Positions 49,563 through 62,554 of a stretch of 64,000 bases of DNA are shown here, piece after piece. The stretch comes from Acestrorhynchus altus (lineage: Eukaryota; Chordata; Actinopteri; Characiformes; Acestrorhynchidae), in the NCBI GenBank assembly GCA_034509495.1, contig CM067515.1:15060010-15124009 (forward strand), written 5' to 3'. Numbering within the stretch: the first letter of the stretch is position 1; each line of letters opens with the position of its first letter. The notes below the pieces were generated by a model. The model was not told the origin of the DNA. It saw nothing but the letters and a program-made list of their open reading frames with translations, and searched no databases. The translations under genes and the position numbers were made by a program.

Positions 49563-50759
49563 GCTCCCATGCCTCGCCACCAACATGGATCTGTCAGAGA
49601 GCAAGCAGGAATATAATACACATATGCACACACAGGCTAACAGATGTGCACACTTTGTTCAATTTGTGCTGTGTCATTGAGAAACAGTACAACATTCAAA
49701 AATCAGGCCAACTTAAAATGATGCAGTAACTGATTACAGAGCATTTTTAGACAAAGCATCTAACATTTCTTTCTGCATCTTAATTTGGTCAACAATGCAT
49801 AATGTGTTGAGCATGAAAACCATTAGTAAATGAGTTGGAGATGAAATTGATTAAATATTGTGTAAGATGTTCAGCCTGGGTTCTATCCGCCTCAGTTTGT
49901 TTACTGTTTATTCTCATCTGCAGGTTAGAACTCCATCTATCACAAAATTTCCGCAGACTGGGAGGCTTCTGATCTCCTATAATAATTTTCATTTGCTTAT
50001 TTATTTTTATTTTATTATGTATTTTCCCCATGAAACACTGAAACAGGAACCTCTCCTATTCTTAGACTCATGACTAAAGGGGACTGTGATGTTGAGAGAA
50101 CATGAATTTATGTTTTCATTCATGCTGGTAGGTAGACAGTTACATAGCTATTTTTGATTCCACAAAGAGTCATTGTTGTAAAAGAGATATAGATGTGAAG
50201 AACCTTTAAAGATTTCAATAAGCAAACGTAAATGTTTTTTTTTTTAATTCAGTTTAATTCTTATTTATTCATACTCCCTTTGTTGCACCTTTATTTTAAG
50301 GAGTGTATATCATTGCTGCCATGCAAATCTCTTGCATCTCTTGAATCTGGCAGTTCTTTATATTGTGTTGAAATTTCAAATTGACCAATAGAAGTGCTCC
50401 AAAATTACTTGTAAATTAAATGGATATTTTGAACATACAAGATTTTTTCATGAAAATGACAATATGTTACATTTTACCTTTACAGACTTCATCAGGGAGT
50501 CAAGCCATGTCACATCACACCGGTCTTGTCCAGCTCTGTCTATACATATTCTGCATTTCAAATTTAAATTTGACTCAATAAAAGAAAAGTAAGTCTGAAG
50601 AAATGTGTGTAATGAATGTTTTAAAGATTTATTGATGTCAATGTAGGTTTTTGCTGTCGAAACAACTGACTTATTTTAGTGTTCCATTAAAAACCACTTT
50701 TGTTAAAAAAGATGTGTGGGAAAACATTTTCAAGGCTCAGAATTATTACAGGCCCTGAA
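49562..50759. other. Intergenic, no gene seen
   Basis: AT-rich, nothing recognised. Confidence 0.5.
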
Positions 50760-51005
50760 GATGCAATCCAGTTCAGTTTAGGTCAATTCAGTTCAGAAGA
50801 GCTACAAATATAATAGCACTGTCTGGAGAAGATAAAGATGAACATATCGACACCATTCCTAATGCCATGCAATGAAATAGAACTGTGTTCTCTGGAATGA
50901 TGGTGGTTTTAGAATTAATTGTAAATAAGGTGTGATGCTGATCATCCAACATCCTGACCTCACTAACACTCTTGTAGCTGAATGCATGCAAATCCTAGAG
51001 ACCTG
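50760..51005. mobile_element. Tc1-like repeat fragment
   Basis: AGAACTGTGTTCTCTGGAAT, then CTGACCTCACTAACACTC and GTAGCTGAATGCATGCAAAT match the family at 80, 16440 and 55850. Confidence 0.65.
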
Positions 51006-51595
51006 GACATAAGAGACAAACTAAAGCTAGACCAACAAAAACAGTACCTTTCATTTTGGAATAAAGAAGCAGAAATGATTGGCTGCCTCATTTCTTTTGT
51101 TTATATAGTGTACTTCATTGAAACAAAAATAGCCATTTGATTTTACTTGATTCAGAGAAGTCAGAGGATTGAAAACACATGCCATTTGTTAGGATAGCAC
51201 ATCTTTATCCATTCAAAGCAGCAGATTTCCTGTGTGTTCAGTGTCTGATATGTTTGTTATTGACCGACACTTTGTGTTATTATGGTCAGCGGTTCTAGTA
51301 GAAGTAAGTGCAACTGCATTTTTATAAAAAAACAAACCTTTTCCATAGACTGAAAGACCACTGAGACCTTTACAACAACAACAACAACAACAATGACAGG
51401 AGAGACAAGCAGGCAAGAAAGGACACACACTCACACACACTCATGTGAAGTGGCAGCAACTGCAGAATGCAGGATCGAAGCCTCTCTGAAGCTGCATTTT
51501 CTCCAAGATGACTCAGAGTGACCCGGTGAACACTGGGATACGGGTCATACACAATGGTCTGGGTCTTAGAACACACTCTCATTCTCTCTCTCTCT
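51006..51595. other. Intergenic with short (CAA)n
   Basis: A CAA run at 51373-51392. No gene. Confidence 0.5.
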
Positions 51596-51609
51596 GTCAC
51601 ACACACACA

Positions 51610-51674
<65 letters not shown>

Positions 51675-51759
51675 TGGATGCCTCAAGACTCTTAATGTCC
51701 TAACACACTCAAGGACAACCTCTCCCAAAACCTCTATAAACTCTATACGGGAGAGTGGT

Positions 51760-51816
<57 letters not shown>
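51596..51816. repeat. (CA)n and (GA)n microsatellites
   Basis: CA at 51596-51673 and GA at 51762-51816. Confidence 0.97.
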
Positions 51817-51818
<2 letters not shown>

Positions 51819-52167
51819 TTTGGGTGAATGATAGTGAGACAAATAGTGCCCCTGACTGTCAGAGATCCAGAAAAAAGTAACAGCTCCGTAACCAGAGCCT
51901 GGGTAGGTACAAGCAGTGCTTCCTTCCCAGAGAGGGGTGAGTGTGCTTCACTGCTAAAATTCAGTTGATCCCAAATCATGAATCACTTACAGAACTGGAA
52001 ATATTACAGATAATTTATACACACAAAGTATATGTCTATATTTATTTATGTGAATGTAGATAATGAATTTGCAAATATGTTATATTTTCCTTTAATTCAG
52101 TTTTATTGTGACTTATTTTGTAATTATTGTTGCCTTTGTTAATGTAAAGATTTGGCTGTATTATTCA

Positions 52168-52244
<77 letters not shown>

Positions 52245-52689
52245 ATGTGTGTGTGCTTGTGTGAGGCACTCATTAGTAACCCAATAGCAGCTAATCCGGC
52301 TTTGTAACACCTTCACTCTGAGCTTTATGTTAAACAGCAGAAGGTTCTCAGATGTGGCCTTCAGTAAGTAATGAAGTCCAGAGAGCTCCAACTCCTCTTT
52401 ATCACCACTGACTTTTAAAAGAGCCAGACCGGTGTAAGCCATTAAGACGGATTTACTCTCATTGTGCTTTCACTTCTAGATCAGTGCTCTGGAGAGGGGA
52501 TGGGTAATGGAAAAGATTTTGCAAGATTTCCAGCGGGCCCTTCACCCCTGCTCCTGCTGGCTACACTTTTCAGAACTTCAGCCAGCAAAGGTGAGCTGTG
52601 TCAACAAACAAAATAAATGTTCTAGAACATCTAAAATTCGCCATGCTCCATCAAACCTGAACTGACCGGAAACTGAATTTCAAACAAGT
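51817..52689. other. Intergenic with (GA)n at 52174-52243
   Basis: One GA array and a unique segment after it (52260-52480). A minus-strand frame crosses that segment but shows no recognisable protein. Confidence 0.5.
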
Positions 52690-53010
52690 CTAAATACATT
52701 TGGCTTTTTGGAAAGGGCTTGAATATTCTAATTTTTCCTGCCACAAAATCTGCAGGAACTGAGTGATAAAATTCAAACTCCATGGGATGGATTATCATAG
52801 GACACTATTAGGAACCTTTACAACTCCATTTCAAGACATCTGGTATGTTGTTTATACCCAATGGCATACTGAGAGACACTGATTTTGTATGTTTTACTTA
52901 GCATTTTAATGTCAACTGGTCCCTGCCCACTTTTATCTTCTTTCTAATTAGGACTGCCACCTGCTTCTGGGTGCAACTATTTACGCAACAAATTCATTGA
53001 TGATGAATGT
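52690..53010. mobile_element. Interspersed repeat, same family as 2283-2990
   Basis: ATACTGAGAGACACTGATTT and GCTTCTGGGTGCAACTATTT match the 2283 and 56281 copies in order. Confidence 0.55.
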
Positions 53011-53149
53011 AATTGAATATTAAGAAAATGCTGAAATGTGAAATGTCTTCCCTTTGCTGCAGTAGCCTCTGACATTCTATAAAGATTCTGTCTTTTGGTA
53101 ATTGCTCTGTGGAGATTACACAAGCTCTGTGTCAGTGAAATTCACTTAT

Positions 53150-53410
53150 TATTAGGCAGTGGTTTCTCAGTGGTTAGCGCACTGTATTATTGACCACAGG
53201 GTTAAGGGTTCAATACTTAAATCTGTTAATCTGCCATGGGTGGGTCCTTGAGCAAGGTCTTTACCCCTCTCTGCATGAGTCAGGTTTTGTGGGGTGTTCC
53301 CAGTATGCAGTGGCCAATACCTACCAAAAGTGCCCTAAGGAAGTAAAACTGGTAAACTGGTTACAGTGGAATACATGTCTAAGGCTTACTGAAGCTAATG
53401 GAGGTGCCAT
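53150..53410 (+). mobile_element. tRNA-derived SINE-like relic
   Basis: GTGGTTAGCGCACTGTATTA resembles an A box and GGGTTCAATAC about 40 bases later a B box, the internal RNA polymerase III promoter of tRNA-derived SINEs. The following CCTTGAGCAAGG phrase is typical of fish SINE bodies. The boxes are decayed. Confidence 0.6.
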
Positions 53411-54344
53411 ATCACAATCATTACTTTCATAATTTTATTTTGTGAAGTACAGACCACATTCATGGAGGTTTAAGCAATGAAGGAGAACTCAAGAAACATG
53501 GACCAAAGTTCTGGAAAGCTTTGGCTGATGATGCTTGAAGCTGGACTCCCAACAATTCTTGACTTAAGTAACACAATTTTCTCTTGTGCCAACCTTAAGT
53601 CATTGATTTGTGAATAGATCATAGTAAATGTGAGAAGACCAGCATCCAATGGTGGGTGATGTAGAGGTTGGAGGTTGTAGAAGTGACTGGAAGGGATGTC
53701 CTGAGCAATGCTGGAATACTAACAATGAAGAGGAAATGACATTGATGTAAAAGGGGTTATTCAGATTGAGCAGAGATTTGTTTGAAAAGGTGGAGGGGAG
53801 TGATGACTGTTGATCATCCTTTTAGTATTAAATATTGAGTATTTCAATTCAGGATGGTGAGATCTTACAACCAGGGTTAAATAGAACAACTGGCTGTAAA
53901 TGAGAGTGAAGAAAGTTCTGAACAGCTGAAGCTGGAGTAAGCTATGAGAGAAGGCTGTGTTGATGGATTAAGTCTGATATAATGGTTAAAGGATTAATAA
54001 CGTAACCAGTTGTAAGTTATGGATAATTTATGATGACAGCAGAATAATCTGAGTGAATTAGTACTGCTTCCTGTTTATTGTGGCCTGAAAGATGTTGTCC
54101 CGCTCAGGTCATCCTCAGATAGCAAAAACAAATAGCAGCCAATAAAGAGCTATGGCAAATGTGACAACAAACCACAAATTGTTTGATCATTAAGGGAAAG
54201 GGTAATGAATGTAGATTGAAGGAGTGGGAAGAATGATTAAGGGAATGGAAATGGGTTGCTGGATGGAGTGGGAAGTATGATTAAGGAAAGAAGAAGAAGA
54301 AAAGTTGATTGATGGAAGAATGGGTGATTTAGGAGAATGAAAGA
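53411..54344. other. Intergenic, no gene seen
   Basis: Purine-rich toward the right. No gene. Confidence 0.5.
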
Positions 54345-55020
54345 TGAAGCAAATTGAGTTGAGTTATGATGAGACGATTGTAAGTGAGTAGAATTTAGCG
54401 GAGGTGAACTGAGCCATGAAGAGTTGTAAGGAAATCATCTGTGTTGGGTAGAGTTTAACTGAGCCAAGCTGAATCCAGCTGAATTAAGATGAGCTGATCA
54501 GAGAGGAATTGCAGAGTGGAACCTAGCTGAGCTGACTTGACTGAGCTGACTGGGAGAATACAGGTTAATAAACCTGAGCTGAATGGAGATGAGCTGTGTG
54601 GGTTCGTTAGTACTTGAGCTTAGATGAGTGGGACTGCAGTGAGCTGATTTGAGCTGAGGGGATCCAAGCAGAGTATGATGGAACTAAGGAGAGCTTAGTT
54701 GCAAAAAGATCATTTAAGATAAGATGAGTAAAACTGAGAGTAGCTGAGTTGACCAGGGTCAAATGGAGCTGAGCCAGGTTGAATGGAGCTGAGAAGGGTG
54801 GAATTGGAGTGAACAGAGTTGATTGGAGGTGAGTGGAGCTGAGTAGATTTGGATTGAAGTGACACAAGTTGAGTAGATTAGGATGGAGCAGAGCTGAGGT
54901 GAATAAAGTTGAGTTAAATTGAGCTGAGCTGAGAGCAGTTTCGAGTAGCATGAAGTGAGCTGAGTAGAATACAGCTGAACCAAGGTGTGCCAAGTTAAGA
55001 AGAGGTGAATTAAGTCTGTT
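54345..55020. repeat. Degenerate GAGCTGA/GAGTTGA minisatellite
   Basis: About 675 bases of plus-strand sequence are composed largely of 5- to 8-base words GAGCTGA, GAGTTGA, GAATGGA and GAGTAGA. Strong purine excess on the plus strand. Long minus-strand open frames through it, rich in Leu, Ser and His, are a by-product. Confidence 0.85.
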
Positions 55021-55509
55021 TGAGGGGTGCAGATGCAAGAAGGCGGGCAGTAGAGCAAGGTAGAAATGAGGTGGATGAGAAAAGGGAGCAGAGGTACAGA
55101 AGACATGTGATGAAATGGGCCCAAGCCACATGGGACAAAATAAGGTGACATCATGTAAAGGAGAATGGCAAGAAATATGGCAGCAGATTGTTTATATCTG
55201 AGTGGGGAAAGTAAAATCGGAAAGAATAGAAGCCATTACAAACCTATAAGTCAGAGCAGAGGTCACGAAGTATGCATGTGTTGTGTAAGGTTAGCAAATT
55301 AAGGCAGCTAAATGGACAGAGGTAAGAAGTGGCTGTGTAGTTAGTTGGGCAATTTGACCAGAGAGATGAACCATGGTTTGAAGGTACACATCGTACAAGT
55401 GTCCCACGATCAATGTGAAGTTGTTTGTTGCAGCCACTTACCTTTACCACCAATGCAGAGGAGAGTTTTGGGCATGGCCCTTGATAAAAACATCTTAGTA
55501 GGCAGTAGG
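55021..55509. other. Intergenic, no gene seen
   Basis: Nothing recognised. Confidence 0.5.
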
Positions 55510-56000
55510 CAGCCTACAATGTGGACAAACGTATTGGGACATCTACTCATGTTTTTTTTTTTTTTTGAAATTTACAATAAAATACTACATACTATTTAAG
55601 CTTTTGGAACATTTCTAGTAGATTTCTGAGCATTGTTTTGAGAATTTGATTGCATTTGCTGACAACAGCAATAGTGAGGTCAGACTGAATGATTACCACC
55701 ACTCCTCATCTCCAACTCCCAATTTTATCCCAAAAGTATTGGATGGAGTACCATGAATCCATTCCATAGCTAGGGGGCTTCATACCCATCTATCCATCTA
55801 ACCAACACCTGACATTGGGCAGGATGGCCTTAGGTACTTTAAATCACTGAGGTGTGAAGCAGCGCAACTATGTTCTCTGGAATGATAGAGCTCCATCTAG
55901 AACCTTTAAGATAAGTTGGATTAGTAAAACTAATCATCCACATCAACACCTGTGCACCAGTTCTCTTGTGAGCAATCATCACAGCAGTGTTGCGACATCC
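55510..56000. mobile_element. Tc1-like relic with 'ATTGGGACATCTACTCAT' end
   Basis: It starts ACAATGTGGACAAACGTATT and contains AAAAGTATTGGATGGAGTAC, then ACTATGTTCTCTGGAATGAT. This joins the left-end and right-end blocks seen separately at 4296, 22491 and 50760, so it shows that these fragments belong to one family. Confidence 0.7.
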
Positions 56001-56280
56001 ACACTCATCATCAAAAAATAGTTGCACCCAGAAGGAATCAGCTGACAGGAATGATCATAAATCCCACTGCACATAGTTTCTATCCTGACTTGTGCTGTTA
56101 TGTGGGTAGCATCCTTTGCAAATGAAATATGCATCGGAGAAGAGATTGAAAGCAGTTCCAGTAGTCAGAAGAATCTGAGAGACTCTTTGTAGACTAGAAA
56201 CTGGATCTTATCTATGTATTGCAGATATTGCCATGGCAGTGGATAGAAGAAGGCACACACTAGTGACTTGATCTGGGAGA

Positions 56281-56800
56281 CCTACATGAACCATGCAGAG
56301 GGAGAATCTACAGATTGTCTGATATGTGCTAAGTGACCCAACATCCATGATTATAGAAATTCAGTGAGCAGTCATGCACTCTGTAAGTCATCCTGTTAGA
56401 GGCAGCACCATTGGCAGATGACTGCACAATGCAGTTCTACATACACACAGACCATTATGATGACTGCTCTTAGCACCATGTCAATGTCACTGAAGACTGC
56501 CATTGTGTCTATCCCTGATTGAAAATGTATGAAAATGCACTATTAACCCTTAACCCCACTGCAAGATCTACACAAATTGCATGAACATATTCAGCTCCAT
56601 GCTGAGACATCTAACATGTTGCCTTAGAAAACATGGCAGCATAAAACCACACTGAGAAACACTACTTTTGTATATGTAGCAAATATTGCCCATTTCAATT
56701 GCTAATCATATATTGTTCCTGGTATTCGTCCTTCTGAATAGCATGAAGTTTCACACTTCTTTCTGGATGTAACTATTTATGGACAAGGAGTACATAAAAA
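56281..56800. mobile_element. Interspersed repeat, same family as 2283-2990
   Basis: AGTCATCCTGTTAGAGGCAG, ACTGAGAAACACTACTTTTG and CTTTCTGGATGTAACTATTT match the 2283 copy in order. Confidence 0.65.
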
Positions 56801-57239
56801 AACCTTTGCAGAAGCCTGTGTAGAAGTCCTTCCTTGTTCTCAAAATTACATTTTTTAAAGCATGAAAAAGACACTGAAGGGTATTAAAAGTGTGGGTGTG
56901 GATTACTTATCACCACAGAGAGAGTAGCTCAGGTACTAAGCCTACTTTAATGGTTTTAGCCTGCCCTAATCCTTCAGAAGTGCAGCGGGCATGTGGAGTT
57001 ATATGCCCCTTAGCTCTTTGTGTTGCCCTTGGAGAACCTTTTCCTAAGACTATTTTTGAGGCCAGAAGCACCATGTTATAGAGGAACAAGTCTTTTTGTG
57101 TGAGTTTGTGTGTGAGTGCAAGTGTGTGTATGTGTGTGTCACTGAGGGCTAAAGGTTCTGAAGTGGGTTGTGGTTTTCAGCTCCCAAGTTCAAAGTGAGG
57201 AGGGCCTGAAAAGCGGGAAAAGGATGATGAGACCTCTCC
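56801..57239. other. Intergenic, no gene seen
   Basis: Nothing recognised. Confidence 0.5.
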
Positions 57240-57500
57240 AGAGCGCCTTATTTAAAAAATGTTAGGGATAAAGAAATAAAAGCTGGTCAGAAACAATGGT
57301 GGGGCCCGGCAGCGGAGGGGCTGAAGTGGGCCAAGATTGCAGAGAGCAGGGTGGAACAGAGGGGCATCTGGCCACGCGGAGGACGCCTCATAATATCCCC
57401 CCGCGTGATTAATAATACCCCTGAGTAATTTCACCCTACAGTAGTACTCCTTGGCTTTCTTGTCGCTGATGCATCGTGAAAGGCTATAGGGAAAGTATTT
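57240..57500. other. Unique block, candidate conserved non-coding element
   Basis: GC-balanced and repeat-free, containing CCCGCGTGATTAATAATACC and ATCTGGCCACGCGGAGGACG. Confidence 0.35.
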
Positions 57501-57510
57501 CTGTGTGAGT

Positions 57511-57528
57511 GCATGAGTGAGTGAGTGT

Positions 57529-57578
<50 letters not shown>

Positions 57579-57772
57579 GTGTATGCGCTGTGCTGTGTGT
57601 ACCGCCAGCAGAGAAAGTGACAGAGATGAGGTTAAGTGGGGTTGTTTAGATGTAACAGATGCCGGGGGCGAGCGAGCGAGGGAGATATGGAGAATGATAG
57701 AGTGATCTGAGAGGAGCCCAGAAAGGCAAAAGCATGAATAACATAATTGGCTACAAATATCCTTATTCTAGC

Positions 57773-57828
<56 letters not shown>
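57511..57828. repeat. (GT)n and (CA)n microsatellites
   Basis: GT at 57511-57592 and CA at 57775-57828, with a short GC-rich spacer. Confidence 0.95.
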
Positions 57829-57830
<2 letters not shown>

Positions 57831-58201
57831 TGTGACTGCCAGGCTTGTGATAGATCTGACTGCACACTGAAGGTGCATTTGAATAAGTGTAACAACATCT
57901 CCATATTTCTATTCTCCTCTATCACAAATATCTCAGCTCATCTTATGTCTGACCACCCAGTCACTCACTCCCTCACTCTCCTCCATCCACTCACTCCTCC
58001 ACCCAGTTCCTCATTCCTCCATCCAGTAAGTCACTCCTCCACCTCACTCAAACTTGTTTTATTTTAATTTCTCTCTTTCTGTCTCTTTTTCTCTTTATTG
58101 CCTTATCTAAAATGTCATTGTTTGTTTGGTTATTACTTTCTTTCTCACTCTGTCTTTCCCTCTCTCTCCAAATCTGTCACCTTTCTCACCTTTGCTTTGC
58201 C

Positions 58202-58255
<54 letters not shown>

Positions 58256-58360
58256 TTTTTACTGCTGAACAGTAATTTGGTTTGGGTGCAGGAAGTTTTG
58301 ACTGTGTTATTCGTGTGCTTGGAAGATATGGTGTGTGTGTGTGTGTGTATGTGTGTGTGG
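57829..58360. other. Pyrimidine-rich region with (CT)n and (GT)n
   Basis: CACTCCTC-type words at 57960-58045, CT at 58205-58253 and GT at 58327-58360. No gene. Confidence 0.6.
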
Positions 58361-58615
58361 GTTGTGAAAAGCAGACTTGAACCCCCGTGTGAGCAGCACT
58401 ACATGAGAGGAAGAGGAAGTGAACAGCTTGTCCACCACTGTTTGTCTTCCCCTGCCGGCTGCCCTCCTCTGTCGCTGCCCATTGTGGCCAGGGCAGATTG
58501 ATGAGGAGCAGGGGCAGGAAACTGAGAGCCAAGGGAGAAAGAGAAAAACCCCTCTGGATCTGGTCAAACTGTCCCGCTCACCCTTCTGCCTCCCCATGAC
58601 ACTCTGACATCTACA
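58361..58615. other. Unique block, candidate conserved non-coding element
   Basis: GC-rich, repeat-free segment (for example GCCCATTGTGGCCAGGGCAG, which carries an ATTGTGG SOX-like word). Frames open on both strands match no recognised protein. Confidence 0.3.
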
Positions 58616-59089
58616 AAGAAGAGATGAGTTTGAGATGAGTTCAAACTACAGAACCAGTTATATGCTTATTGTGCTTGTGTGTTACTAATGTGTTTCTACT
58701 GTTCTAGTAATGTGTTACTAATGTGCTACTGTGAATTATTTTATAACTATTTGATAAATACACACCAGTAAAGGTACTAGATCTCAAAATCTGTAGATCA
58801 GTCTCATAAATCAGCATCAAATATCAGTATTTTTCATATTTTTAGTGGGTAATTAAGTCCACATTACTCTGTATTATTTATTTATTTATTAAGAAAGTAG
58901 CTAAAGGAAGCCAGGAAACTAGACAATAGTTAGGAAACTAGAAAGAGCTGTAATATGATGCTCATCCTTATCCTCCATTATAAAATATTATTTCCATATT
59001 TTTCATTCAAAACTGCTTTGCCATTTTACTGTACATAATTGTGTATTGTACTGACTTTTTTTTTTTACTGCAGAATCAAACAGCTGCAA
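58616..59089. other. Intergenic, no gene seen
   Basis: AT-rich, nothing recognised. Confidence 0.5.
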
Positions 59090-59650
59090 AACACAAACTA
59101 AATGAATTCAAATTGCACTTTAAATAATGCACTTTAATTCAGTTCAATACAATTCTTTTTAACTTAGATAAATTCAGTTTAATTCACTTAATCTCGATTC
59201 AATTTTATTCCATTAATTTAAATGCACTGAAAAGCAATTAAATTAAAATTCTTTTTGATTTAGCAGAGCTCATTAAATGAAGCTTGATAAAAGAAGAAAT
59301 AAAAATAACGCTTGGTAAGGAGTAAAGAATGTTGTACTTAATAATTTATAATGTTATAACTTTTTTGTGCCATTTAAGTTCATGAATTCAGTGCAAGTAT
59401 TTTAAAGTAAAATCAGGTAAAATTGAATTTAGTTATGTTTGGGTCTGTTAAAAGCAGTTCAGTTCTAATATCTCTTTCAATACAATTCTAATCCTTTACA
59501 TTTATTTTAATTAAATTCTGTAATTCCATTAAAAGCATTTCCAATAAAATGAATTACATTGTTTTCTGTGCAATTAAGTTCCACTTGGAATTAAGTTTGC
59601 AATTACATTTCCTTCAGTTTAATTTAAATTGTTCAGTTCAGTTTTGTTAT
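59090..59650. repeat. Degenerate AATTCA-rich tandem region
   Basis: Words AATTCAGTTTAATTC and TTCAATACAATTCT recur throughout, as in the decayed TTCAATTCAATT repeats common in fish DNA. Confidence 0.55.
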
Positions 59651-60075
59651 TCTTCATCAGCAGTAAACAGTTAATAGAGTGTTAGTATAAAACTGTAATA
59701 TAATGTGTTGGGTGCATACTATACTACAAAAACTGACAGAATGACATTTAGTTACTGTATAGTTACCATAGTTACTAGAGGGGTTCAGTAACTTTAGCAA
59801 CAAATAGCATACTGATGCTAAATTAAGTGTGGGTGGTTCCACAAGTGTCATATGTTTAACTATACTGCAGGACTCACACGCTGCTAGAAGACACACAGGC
59901 ACTGCACCACTCTCTATGCTGTGTAGGCGTCTCTGTGTGTCAGTAGTAACAGGAAACAGCAGTGATACAGCAGAGCTTCCTGATTCCAATAATGAATGAA
60001 CAAACAAACAAACAAAAACTGAGTAGCATCTTTAAAAAATCACAACATAAACAGTTTTCCTGCTGTATAGCAGCT

Positions 60076-60129
<54 letters not shown>

Positions 60130-60904
60130 ACACTAAAAATAGTGTGTAACGTGCATATAATGCATATAACATGATACTGAGTGATTTGATGTCACTGCAC
60201 TAGAAGATAATTACTAGTATAGTTCCTTCTGGCTTTTATAGTGTATTTCCAGTAGTGGTGAGGTTTATCAATACTGGATAAAATAACTTTAAAAGTAGAA
60301 ATGTATGCAAAAAGGATAAATAATATCACAGAATTATTGCAACAGTCTCACTGTATTAAATGTTGCATGTCTGTATTACCCAGACATGCAAATGAAGCAT
60401 AATCTAATCTTAACCTAAACTTAACCATAATGTTCACTGAACTGAAAGTCAACATAACCCTAACCTGAACATAACTATAATTTCTGGAGCAGTTACCTTA
60501 ACTTTCTTTTTTATAAAATCTGTGCTGAACCTGCAATTTCAGCTTGTTCTTGGGGTACGTATTTTGGGTGCAAGATCTTGTTGAAATAGATGGGTGGACA
60601 GAAAAGCAGATGAAGAATGGGTGGAGAGATGTATTAACAGACAGACAGACGGATAGAGATACAGATAGGCAGATTAATAGATTAGAAATTTTTTCATGTT
60701 TAGGCCTACAAAGAACTGAACACTGTTATGACAGAGAGCAGAATAATGCACATCAGTGGAAAATACCAGTGTGCAGTCCTTATCATTTCATTACACAGTG
60801 CATCAACTCAACTACAATATTGACTGTTGACAGCAACAGTGTTGGTTATGCATTTTGGTACAGATGTACAGTTGAAGTAAAAGTGAATTAAGTAAATTCC
60901 GGAA
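59651..60904. other. Intergenic with (GA)n at 60077-60125
   Basis: One GA microsatellite and a CAGA/GATA-like stretch near 60638-60675. No gene. Confidence 0.55.
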
Positions 60905-61130
60905 ATTATTTTTCAGTGAGGGAGAAAGAGTGAGCGAGGGCAACATATTAGTGTAAGGGGCAATGGAGAGGATTGTCTTGCTCTCCAACCCTTCGACCCC
61001 TCCCTGGCCCCAACCGTGCTTCTCCAGGGGTTCCTCAGTTCCTCAGGAAAAACATCTCAGCCCCCTCACCTCTGAACCCCAAACTTGGCCTGTTTATCTT
61101 GGCCTGGCTGTCTGACAGCTTTACTGATGT
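60905..61130. other. Unique block, candidate conserved non-coding element
   Basis: GC-balanced repeat-free segment with CTTGGCCTGTTTATCTTGGC and CTGTCTGACAGCTTTACTGA. Confidence 0.3.
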
Positions 61131-62099
61131 TACATACAACCACACAGGGACAGGGAGAGGGAGAGAGAGAGAGTGAGAGTGAGAGAGAAAGAAGGGGGAA
61201 AGAGAAGAGGAAGAGGAGGGAGGAAAAGTTGGTTTACTCTGATCTTTATCACAGCATTTAGAAGCCACATTTACTGGAGGACCTTTGGCGAGAATATGTG
61301 TAGATACTATGGGTGAGAGGAGAGACTTAACCCCTTAAACTCTGGCTTTATAATTCAGAGATTATTATTCAGTGTTCAGTCTGGGAGTGAATGCCAAGCT
61401 CTAAGTGAGAGATGACCTTCTCTGAAGGGTTGAGCTCCAAAAGAGGAAAAATCCCCTCATTTGGCCCACTTTGTGGGTTCATTCAAGCTGCTTTGGGACT
61501 AGATGACAAAACATCATTTATAGCCATTTCTAACTGAACGTGACCCATGTTTCTTTCCCATATTACTTTGTGTTGATTAGTTACAGATTTCTTCATGTGG
61601 GGTTTCGACACACTTTCAGACTACTAATTCCAAACTTTTACAAATTAAGATTATGCAAATAAGATCTAGATTTATTTTTCAATTTTACATATATTATAAT
61701 GGATCAATTGTATTACCAATAATTGCCGAAAATATAATCCATATGCACTGTTGTTAGGACTCAAACTCTACATAAAAGATGTAAACAGAGACATTCACAC
61801 TGGGTCTGGTGTGATATGCTGCTTTCAAGAAAAATGTCAACATTGTTCACAGTGGTGGTGAATTGGACCACGTACCTGAAGAGGTTAAAGACTTTAAAAG
61901 CTACATCACAAAACATTACATTACATGAATTGATTTTAAAAACACTGACTAATGTCTGAGACCTTTCTAGGTTTTACCATGCACAGAATTTTTATTACAG
62001 TTTACTTGTATTTCTCAGTAATTTTTTACCATATTTGACATTGGTGTTGTAATTATGGCAATTCTTTTCACTACCACTGTAAGTAAATCTATAAGGCTG
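61131..62099. other. Intergenic, no gene seen
   Basis: GA-rich stretch at 61150-61225. Otherwise AT-rich with no gene. Confidence 0.5.
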
Positions 62100-62420
62100 T
62101 AAGTACGTTTGTCTACAATCAATTATTTCACACCAAATCTTACCCGGAATGACTATTTGCATATCAACAATTGAATTTAATAGAATATTTAGTGTAATTA
62201 CCCCTTAATGACATTTTGACCCTTTGTAATCCTCTAATGTTGTTATTATCAGGTTCATTTATCATGTATTTTTTAGGCTGCCTGATAATATGTAACAGTT
62301 AAGAATACTTGAGGTCAGGAATTTGGATGGCAGAGATTGTGGAATTTCTCACTGAACTGATTAGATATTAATAAATAGACAGACAGAGGCCACTTTCTGG
62401 GGGTGTGAGGGGGCAAAAAG
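62100..62420. promoter_or_regulatory. Candidate enhancer with POU/SOX composite motif
   Basis: Repeat-free AT-rich block. ATTTGCAT (octamer, 62155-62162), then ATC, then AACAATTG (62166-62173) gives a SOX site and an octamer separated by three bases. Further homeodomain words (CAATTATTTC, GTGTAATTACC) flank it. Function is inferred from motifs only. Confidence 0.4.
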
Positions 62421-62554
62421 GCTGGTTCATACATAGTGCAGAAGAAGATACAGTACATGTGCTGTACCATAAAACCCTCTGCACAGACTGTAGCTTAGTT
62501 ATTCTCAAACCAAAAATTCATTATTTGTCCTGCTGTATGGTTTATATCATACTC

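Noticed and set aside
52170..52442. 90-codon minus-strand frame beginning MAYTGLALLK
   Set aside because: Runs into a GA microsatellite, matches no family I know and lacks splice context. Kept only as unique sequence.
53150..53230. Functional tRNA gene
   Set aside because: A- and B-box-like words are present but no cloverleaf can be formed and the body continues as a SINE-like sequence.
54345..55020. True immunoglobulin switch region
   Set aside because: No immunoglobulin genes nearby and fish lack class switching. Only word composition is similar.
54607..55154. 174- and 131-codon minus-strand frames
   Set aside because: Open because of the 5- to 8-base word structure of the minisatellite. 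Repetitive Leu/Ser/His content, no homology seen.
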